Below are positions 6,608 to 11,464 of a stretch of 11,464 nt of DNA, in pieces (positions within the stretch are counted from its first letter, which is position 1; each line of letters opens with the position of its first letter). The position numbers and the translations under genes are program-made. The notes beneath the pieces are model-generated. The model searched no databases. It was not told where the DNA came from and saw only the letters and a list, made by a program, of their open reading frames with translations. The DNA is from Alphaproteobacteria bacterium. GTDB taxonomy: Bacteria; Pseudomonadota; Alphaproteobacteria; JAEULC01. Location of the stretch: the NCBI GenBank assembly GCA_020851015.1, contig JADZDN010000321.1, positions 1 to 11,464 on the forward strand, given 5' to 3'.

Positions 6608-7060
6608 ATGGGCACCCGGGCGATCTGGTTCGACGCCTTCCCGCTGGAGCGCGCGCGGGAGCGCGGCAAGGGCACGCTGCTGGAGCATCTGGGCATCGAA
6701 CTGCTGGAGACCGGCGACGACTACCTGAAGGCGCGCATGCCGGTCGATGCGCGCACGCGCCAGCCGGCCGGCGTGCTGCATGGCGGGGCCTCGGTCGTGC
6801 TGGCCGAGACGCTGGCATCCTGGGCCGCGACGTTCTGCGTCGATCCCGCGAAGAGCCATTGCGTGGGGCTGGAGATCAACGCCAACCACCTGCGCCCGGT
6901 GGCCGACGGCTTCGTCTACGGCACGGCGCGGCCGCTGCATCTCGGCCGCAAGACCCAGCTCTGGGACGTGCGCATCGCGACCGAGGACGGCAAGCTGGTC
7001 TGCGTGTCGCGCGTCACCATGGCGGTGCTGGATACGCCGAGCGGGTACCTGCAGCGATAG
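6608..7060 (+). CDS. Hotdog-fold acyl-CoA thioesterase (YdiI/PaaI type)
   Basis: 150 residues, single hotdog domain. The signature GVLHGGASVVLAETLAS (55-71) carries His58-Gly-Gly and the expected catalytic Glu67, and GLEINANHLRP (87-97) and LHLGRKTQLWDV complete the match to the YdiI/MenI and 4-hydroxybenzoyl-CoA thioesterase group. The reaction is hydrolysis of an acyl- or aroyl-CoA to the free acid and CoA. YdiI-type enzymes are broad, and in E. coli this one acts in menaquinone synthesis; here the neighbours are a CoA ligase and a dienoyl-CoA reductase, so release of a CoA-bound catabolic intermediate or CoA recycling is more likely. The ATG at 6608 is 11 nt past the SDR stop; GAGG at 6595-6598 overlaps that stop, which suggests coupled translation. 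The gene ends 9 nt from the stop of a gene on the other strand. Confidence 0.93.
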   Translation: MGTRAIWFDAFPLERARERGKGTLLEHLGIELLETGDDYLKARMPVDARTRQPAGVLHGGASVVLAETLASWAATFCVDPAKSHCVGLEINANHLRPVADGFVYGTARPLHLGRKTQLWDVRIATEDGKLVCVSRVTMAVLDTPSGYLQR

Positions 7061-7069
7061 GTGCGGTCG

Positions 7070-8194
7070 CTATGCCGCGAATTCGCGCCTGATCGCCTCC
7101 GTATCCTCGCCGATCTCCGGCACGCGGCCGAACAATGCCGCCTCGCCCGCCACCCTCGCGGGCGGCGCCACCAGGTCGACCATGCCGTGCGCCGTCTCCA
7201 CCGGCACGCGGCGGAGCTGGGGATGGCGCAGCAGCTCGGCCACGCCGTTCAGCGCGCCATAGGCGATCTGCGCCTTGTTCAGCCGGTCGATGAGCTGGTC
7301 GCGGGTCAGCGGCTTGAACGCCGCGGCCAGGAGCGCGTCCAGCGCCGGGCGGTTGGCGACCCGGCCCGGGTTGTCGTCGAACCGCGGGTCGCCCGCCAGA
7401 TCGGGCCGCGCCATCACCTGGTCGCGGAAGCGCGCCCATTCGCGCTCGTTCTGGATCGATATCACCACGCCGCCGCCGTCGCCCGCGCGGTAGATGCCGT
7501 AGGGCGAGACCGTGGGATGGTTCATGCCCATGCGCTTGGGCGCCTTGCCCCCATACTGGTACTGCAGCAATGGCACGGTCATCCAGTCGGCCATGCCATC
7601 GAACAGCGACACGGCGATGGCGCTGCCCACACCCGTCTTGCCGCGCTTGATCAAGGCCTCGAGCACCGCGTTGTAGGCGTAGAGCCCGGCCGCGATGTCG
7701 CACACCGACACGCCGACGCGGCCTGGCGCCTCGGGCGATCCGGTCACGTCGGCAAGTCCGGTTTCCGCCTGCACCAGCAGGTCGTAGGCCTTCATCGCGG
7801 CGTAGGGGCCTTCGTCGCCATAGCCCGAGATGTCGACGGTGATCAGCCGCGGATGCTTTCCGCGCAGGTCGGCCGAACCGAAGCCGGCGCGCCGGGCCGC
7901 GCCCGGCAGCAGGTTCTGGATGAAAACGTCGGCGCGCGCCAGGATCCGGTGCAGCAGCGCCGCGTCATCCGGCTGCTTGATGTCCAGCACCAGCGATTCC
8001 TTGCCGCGGTTCAGCCAGACGAAATAGGCGCTGCCGCCCTTGACCAGCCGGTCGTAGCCGCGCGCGAAGTCGCCCTCCGCGCGCTCGATCTTGATGACCC
8101 GCGCGCCCGCATCGGCCATGCGCGAGGAGCAGAGCGGCGCGGCGACCGCCTGCTCCAGCGCCACGGCCAGAATGCCTTCGAGCGCGCGCGTCAT
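7070..8194 (-). CDS. CaiB/BaiF family (class III) CoA-transferase
   Basis: 374 residues. Class III CoA-transferases move CoA between two carboxylic acids through an aspartyl-CoA intermediate and work as interlocked dimers. Visible are the N-terminal ILAVALEQAVAAPLCS and the GARVIKIERAEGD block (30-42), the LNRGKESLVLD block (61-71) typical of the family, and GRVGVSVCDIAAG (158-170), in which Asp166 lines up with the catalytic aspartate of formyl-CoA transferase. The C-terminal part (FDDNPGRVANR, about 278-288, then the small domain) is also normal. The length is slightly below the usual 390-430 residues but nothing essential seems missing. The donor and acceptor acids cannot be read from the sequence. 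It is the last gene of the minus-strand operon; its ATG follows the lactonase stop by 1 nt, so translation is probably coupled. Confidence 0.94.
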   Translation of the reverse strand: MTRALEGILAVALEQAVAAPLCSSRMADAGARVIKIERAEGDFARGYDRLVKGGSAYFVWLNRGKESLVLDIKQPDDAALLHRILARADVFIQNLLPGAARRAGFGSADLRGKHPRLITVDISGYGDEGPYAAMKAYDLLVQAETGLADVTGSPEAPGRVGVSVCDIAAGLYAYNAVLEALIKRGKTGVGSAIAVSLFDGMADWMTVPLLQYQYGGKAPKRMGMNHPTVSPYGIYRAGDGGGVVISIQNEREWARFRDQVMARPDLAGDPRFDDNPGRVANRPALDALLAAAFKPLTRDQLIDRLNKAQIAYGALNGVAELLRHPQLRRVPVETAHGMVDLVAPPARVAGEAALFGRVPEIGEDTEAIRREFAA

Positions 8195-8195
8195 G

Positions 8196-9233
8196 TCAGT
8201 CGAGGGTCACGATCTCGACCCAGTTCGGGTTTGTGCCTACCTTGTAACGGCCCGCGTCGGTCAGTTTTCCGTTCGCCGGATCGATCGCGTGGCAGGTCAG
8301 GTGATGCGACTGCTGCCCAACCGCGAGCAGCCAGCGCCCCGTAGGGTCAATCGCGAAACCGCGCGGCTGCGCCTCGGTCGGGAAATTGCCGACCGGCCGC
8401 AGCGTGCCTTGCACCGGTTCGATCGCGAAGCCGGCGATGGTCGAGGTGCCGCGCTCGGACGCATAGAGGAACTTGCCGTTGGGCGTGACATGAATGTCCG
8501 CAGCCCAAACCTTGCCCTTGTACCCCAGGGGCACCGCTGTCGTCGTCTGCTTGGCGCGCAGCGTGCCCTTGTTGGCATCGTAGTCGAACACGATGACCGA
8601 CCCGTCCAGCTCGTTCACCAGGTAGAGGCGCTTGCCGTCGGGATGGAAGCGCAGGTGGCGCGGCCCGGCCTTGGGCTTCACCCCGGCACGATCCGGCAGG
8701 TTGGGCGACAGCATGCCGGTCGCCGCGTCGAAGCGGAACATCATCACCGCGTCGCCGCCCAGGCAGGCGGCGAAGACGAAGCGATTGGACGGATCGGGCA
8801 GGATCGAATGCGCGTTGGGCGGCGTCGGCACGATCTGCGCGGGCGGTTGCACGACCCCGTCCGCGCCGATCGGGTTCACCGCCACCTTGTTGCCGCCATA
8901 GGAGGCGCTGAGCAGCCAGCGCCCGCTCCGGTCGGTCACGACATAGGCCATGCTGTCGGCGAGCAGGCCGTTGCCGAGATGGCGCAGCTTGCCGGTGCCC
9001 GGGTCGATGGCAAAGGCAGCCGCCACCAGCGGCTCGCCACGCAAGCCCGCGTAAAGCACGCGCCTGTCCGGCCTGACCGCCAGCGGGATCGACGAACCGG
9101 GCTTGGCGATGGCGGGGATCGGCGCCCGCTCGACCGGCGTCAGCCTGCCGCTGGCCGCATCGAGTTCCAGCACGTGGATGTCGTTGCTGTCGGCGTTGGC
9201 GACATAGGCGATGGTCTTGGGCATTCCGGTCAT
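8196..9233 (-). CDS. Lactonase family protein, seven-bladed beta-propeller (Pgl/YbhE-like)
   Basis: 345 residues of repeated blades, each with a pattern like PDGKRLYLVNE...VFDYDA...GTL. The strongest family signatures are NAHSILPDPSNRFVFAA (140-156), GPRHLRFHPDGKRLYLVNE (190-208), ADIHVTPNGKFLYASERG (245-262) and QPRGFAIDPTGRWLLA (289-304), as in bacterial 6-phosphogluconolactonases and muconolactone-type lactonases. No signal peptide is visible, so it is cytoplasmic. Members hydrolyse sugar or cyclic lactones; many of unknown substrate carry this annotation, and the context here gives no sugar pathway. The first ATG (9233) overlaps the stop of the preceding dgcA gene as ATGA; a second in-frame ATG at 9224 (MPKTIAYVANAD) matches homologue beginnings better and is a fair alternative. 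It could also be a scaffold or binding propeller rather than an enzyme. Confidence 0.88.
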   Translation of the reverse strand: MTGMPKTIAYVANADSNDIHVLELDAASGRLTPVERAPIPAIAKPGSSIPLAVRPDRRVLYAGLRGEPLVAAAFAIDPGTGKLRHLGNGLLADSMAYVVTDRSGRWLLSASYGGNKVAVNPIGADGVVQPPAQIVPTPPNAHSILPDPSNRFVFAACLGGDAVMMFRFDAATGMLSPNLPDRAGVKPKAGPRHLRFHPDGKRLYLVNELDGSVIVFDYDANKGTLRAKQTTTAVPLGYKGKVWAADIHVTPNGKFLYASERGTSTIAGFAIEPVQGTLRPVGNFPTEAQPRGFAIDPTGRWLLAVGQQSHHLTCHAIDPANGKLTDAGRYKVGTNPNWVEIVTLD

Positions 9234-10201
9234 CCCCACAAGGCAGGCTTGGGCGGATGCGCCAGCCCGTCGCGGTAGTCGATGCCGTCCGGCCGATCCT
9301 TGGCCAGCAGCAAGGGCCCGTCCAGGTCGACGAACTGCGCGAGCTGCGCCACCAGCAAGGCGGGCGCCATCGACAGCGAGGTCGCCAGCATGCAGCCGAC
9401 CATGATCATGAAGCCCAGGCTCTCGGCCTTGCGCGCGACGGCCAGCGCGGCCGTCAGCCCGCCGGTCTTGTCCAGCTTCACGTTGACCGCGTCGTAGCTG
9501 CCCGCCAGATCGGGCAGCGTGTCGAGGCCATGGCAGGATTCGTCGGCGCAGATCGGCACGGCGCGCTTCATCCCCTTCAGCGCCCCGTCCTTGCCGGCGG
9601 GCAGGGGTTGCTCGATCAGCTCGACCCCCAGCCGCGCCATCTGAGGCAGGTAGACCGGCAGCAGGTCCGGCGTCCAGCCCTCGTTGGCGTCGACGATCAG
9701 CCGCGCCTTGGGCGCGTTGCGCCGCACGGCCTCGACCCGCTCGATGTCCCCTGCCCCGCCCAGCTTGAGCTTCAGGAGCGGCCGATGGGCATTCTCGGCC
9801 GCCGCCCGCCCCATCGCCTCGGGCTCGCCGAGGCTCAGCGTATAGGCCGTCACGACCGGCTTCGGCGCCGGCAGCCCGGCCAGCTTCCAGGCCGGGGTGC
9901 CGCTGCGCTTGGCGTCGAGGTCCCACAGCGCGCAGTCCACCGCGTTGCGCGCCGCGCCCGGCTTCATCGCGCCCTGCAGGCGCAGCCGGTCGATGTCCGC
10001 GGGCAATTTCCCGATATTGGCCAGCGCGCCGGCCACGGTTTCGTTGTAGCGCGGATAGGGCACGCACTCGCCCCGGCCCGCCGCGCTGCCGTCGCGTGCC
10101 TCGACCAGCACGACATCGGACTGCGTCTTGCTGCCGCGCGAGATGGTGAAGGCGCCGCGGATAGGAAAGGACTCCGCGCGCGCCGTCAGGACGATGCCCA
10201 T
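9230..10201 (-). CDS. dgcA: N-acetyl-D-glutamate racemase DgcA candidate (dipeptide-epimerase-like enolase superfamily)
   Basis: 323 residues. An N-terminal capping domain (about 1-110, with RGSKTQSDVVLVEARDG) is followed by the (beta/alpha)7-beta barrel. Seen are the KxK acid/base motif (Lys144 and Lys146 in LLKLKLGG), metal ligands Asp171 (VDANEGW), Glu197 (IEQPL) and Asp220 (CADES), the opposite lysine Lys242 (VNVKLDKTGG), and Asp292/Asp294 (DLDGPLLL), the DxD that holds the ammonium group in L-Ala-D/L-Glu epimerases. On sequence alone this would be called a dipeptide epimerase of murein peptide recycling. The immediate DUF1611 partner upstream points instead to DgcA, which converts N-acetyl-D-glutamate to N-acetyl-L-glutamate in the described DgcN-DgcA D-glutamate pathway. 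The frame is open upstream to 10363, but the ATG at 10201, 14 nt after dgcN, starts the conserved part. It overlaps the lactonase by 4 nt. Confidence 0.88.
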   Translation of the reverse strand: MGIVLTARAESFPIRGAFTISRGSKTQSDVVLVEARDGSAAGRGECVPYPRYNETVAGALANIGKLPADIDRLRLQGAMKPGAARNAVDCALWDLDAKRSGTPAWKLAGLPAPKPVVTAYTLSLGEPEAMGRAAAENAHRPLLKLKLGGAGDIERVEAVRRNAPKARLIVDANEGWTPDLLPVYLPQMARLGVELIEQPLPAGKDGALKGMKRAVPICADESCHGLDTLPDLAGSYDAVNVKLDKTGGLTAALAVARKAESLGFMIMVGCMLATSLSMAPALLVAQLAQFVDLDGPLLLAKDRPDGIDYRDGLAHPPKPALWG

Positions 10202-10215
10202 GGCCTTGCCTGCTC

Positions 10216-11217
10216 TTAAGCGCCGAGACGGTCGACGATCTTGCCCACGCCGGTGCGCAGCGGGTCGACCGTCGGCAGCCCGGTCTTGTCCTCGGTCTCC
10301 TTGAGGAACCGGTCCGCCGCCCCCTGGTCCAGCGCCGAGGTGTTGACGCTGACCGCCACGCATTTCGCCGCCTTGTTGGTCAGCCGCGCCAGACTCTCAT
10401 TCAGCGCAATGCAATCCTTGAGCGGCGGCAGCGGATAATGCGGCAGACCGCGCATATGCGTGCGGGTAGGCTCGTGGCACATGACAAGCGCATCGGCCTG
10501 GGCGCCATGCAGCAGCCCCAGGCTGACCCCGGCATAGGAGGCGTGGAACAGCGACCCCTGGCCCTCGATCGCGTCCCAGTGGTCGGGATCGTTGGCCGGC
10601 GCCAGCCATTCGGTGGCGCCGGAGATGAAGTCCGCCACCACCGCGTCGACCGACACGCCCGAGCCCGCGATCAGGATGCCCGTCTGGCCGGTGGCGCGGA
10701 AATCGGCCTTCATGCCGCGCGACCGCATCTCCTTCTCGATCGCCAGCGACGTGTACATCTTGCCGATCGAGCAGTCCGTGCCCACGGTCAGCAGGCGCTT
10801 GCCCGGGCGCCGGGCGCCGCTGCCCACGTCGAACTCGCGGTCGGGGATGCGCACGTCGATCAGCTTGCGCCCGTGCTTCGCGGCCGCTGCCTTGATCTCG
10901 GGCACCGCCTTGAGGCTCTGGTGGAGGCCGCTGGCGAGGTCGTAGCCCATCTCTACGGCCTGGACGAGCAGCGGAATCCAATCCTTGCCCAGCACGCCGC
11001 CACGGTTGGCCACGCCGATCACCACCGTGCGCGCGCCCTTGTCCCGGCCCTGGCGGGCATCCATGTCCTTCAGGCCCAGGTCTGCCTTGCAGCCGGCCAG
11101 GCGCCATTGCCCCACGCACCAGTCGGGGCGCCAGTGCGCGATGCCGCCCGCGGTCTTGGCGGCCAGCTGGTCGCGCGCGTCGCCCAGGAACAACAGATAC
11201 GGACGTTCGATCTGCAC
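10216..11217 (-). CDS. dgcN: DUF1611 family protein, D-glutamate N-acetyltransferase DgcN candidate
   Basis: 333 residues from a GTG start. DUF1611 proteins have an N-terminal domain (here RPYLLFLGD at 5-13 through about 130) and a P-loop NTPase-like C-terminal domain. The nucleotide-binding-like loop GTDCSIGKMYTS is at 146-157; also conserved are ATGQTGILIAGSG (175-187), EGQGSLFHASYAG (218-230) and MCHEPTRTHMRG (246-257). One member, DgcN, acetylates D-glutamate with acetyl-CoA, and its product is racemised by DgcA, whose gene follows here by 14 nt. The open frame extends to 11322 (an ATG), but residues before the GTG at 11217 look non-conserved and GC-biased, while AAGGGGG (11224-11230 on the complementary strand) lies 6 nt before the GTG. 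First gene of the operon; no convincing promoter was found upstream. Confidence 0.9.
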   Translation of the reverse strand: MQIERPYLLFLGDARDQLAAKTAGGIAHWRPDWCVGQWRLAGCKADLGLKDMDARQGRDKGARTVVIGVANRGGVLGKDWIPLLVQAVEMGYDLASGLHQSLKAVPEIKAAAAKHGRKLIDVRIPDREFDVGSGARRPGKRLLTVGTDCSIGKMYTSLAIEKEMRSRGMKADFRATGQTGILIAGSGVSVDAVVADFISGATEWLAPANDPDHWDAIEGQGSLFHASYAGVSLGLLHGAQADALVMCHEPTRTHMRGLPHYPLPPLKDCIALNESLARLTNKAAKCVAVSVNTSALDQGAADRFLKETEDKTGLPTVDPLRTGVGKIVDRLGA

Positions 11218-11315
11218 CGGAATCCCCCTTAGAGTGCCCCTGGGAAGGAATACTAGCGGATGGCCCGCGCGGCCGCGAGCACGTCGCCGGCAGTCCTTCC
11301 CCGCAGCGGAATGAA

Positions 11316-11344
11316 TCGACAAACCGGATCGACTTTGCTATCAG
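11316..11344 (+). promoter_or_regulatory. Candidate sigma-70 promoter for the tRNA-Lys gene
   Basis: TCGACA (11316-11321) and TATCAG (11339-11344) are separated by exactly 17 nt. Each resembles its consensus (TTGACA, TATAAT), the first by five of six positions and the second by four. Transcription would begin near 11351, about 42 nt before the mature tRNA. The spacing and the downstream stable RNA support it; one good match in a 175-nt gap could also be chance. Confidence 0.5.
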
Positions 11345-11362
11345 ACCCGCTCTCGCGGCCAC

Positions 11363-11378
11363 CCGGCCTTCCGGCCGG
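11363..11378 (+). other. GC hairpin in the tRNA leader
   Basis: CCGGCC (11363-11368) pairs with GGCCGG (11373-11378) around a TTCC loop, 14 nt before the tRNA. It lies in the predicted 5' leader, which RNase P removes, and may guide processing or be chance in GC-rich DNA. Confidence 0.35.
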
Positions 11379-11392
11379 CCCGGCGACCCGGT

Positions 11393-11464
<72 letters not shown>

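Noticed and set aside
7076..7087. Perfect 12-bp palindrome CGCGAATTCGCG at the end of the CoA-transferase gene
   Set aside because: It encodes the normal C-terminal residues, has no T-tract, and a 12-bp palindrome in GC-rich coding DNA can occur by chance.
7061..8344. A 427-codon plus-strand frame opposite the CoA-transferase
   Set aside because: Its sequence is an Arg/His/Val-rich shadow, and the minus strand carries all CaiB/BaiF motifs in that region.
8091..9278. A 395-codon plus-strand frame opposite the lactonase
   Set aside because: No domain or signal is visible and the propeller repeats are clear on the other strand.
10202..10363. An N-terminal extension of dgcA from the ATG at 10363
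   Set aside because: The added 54 residues overlap the end of dgcN in another frame, are GC-biased and show no family similarity; the ATG at 10201 starts the conserved part.
9257..11232. Plus-strand frames of 320 and 264 codons opposite dgcA and dgcN
   Set aside because: Low-complexity shadows of two genes with clear catalytic motifs on the minus strand.
11218..11322. An N-terminal extension of dgcN from the ATG at 11322
   Set aside because: The added 35 residues look non-conserved and lie over the tRNA promoter region; a GTG with a well-placed ribosome site starts the conserved part.

Overview
This 11.46 kb window of high-GC DNA looks like the chromosome of an alphaproteobacterium. The pointers are a DUF992 secreted protein, the DgcN/DgcA pair, CoA-linked catabolic genes, and two intergenic palindromic repeats of a style common in Hyphomicrobiales and Rhodospirillales-like genomes. 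A Reyranella- or Bradyrhizobium-like host is a guess, not a result. I see no phage, transposase, CRISPR or defence genes, so this looks like an ordinary metabolic region.

Layout, left to right. Plus strand: the 3' end of an amidohydrolase (1-290); a 114-bp inverted repeat (303-416) whose right arm supplies the start codon of a molybdenum-hydroxylase large subunit (412-2769); a methionine-R-sulfoxide reductase MsrB (2827-3297); and an exported DUF992 protein (3321-3800). Next come three acyl-CoA genes: an AMP-forming acyl-CoA ligase with a polybasic N-terminal tail (3874-5595), a 2,4-dienoyl-CoA-reductase-like SDR (5757-6596) and a hotdog acyl-CoA thioesterase (6608-7060). A second GC-rich inverted repeat (5612-5732) sits between ligase and SDR.

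Minus strand, converging with a 9-nt gap: a tightly packed operon read right to left, dgcN (11217-10216), dgcA (10201-9230), a beta-propeller lactonase (9233-8196) and a family III CoA-transferase (8194-7070). Spacings are 14 nt, a 4-nt overlap and 1 nt. A tRNA-Lys(CTT) gene lies divergently at the right edge with a plausible promoter.

How it fits together: ligase, dienoyl-CoA reductase and thioesterase can activate, reduce and release an unsaturated or branched acid. DgcN and DgcA would convert D-glutamate to N-acetyl-L-glutamate. The lactonase and CoA-transferase in the same operon have no known place in that route and are the most open metabolic question here. The best structural oddities are the repeat that became a gene start, the polybasic tail on the ligase, and the hairpin abutting that ligase's ribosome binding site.
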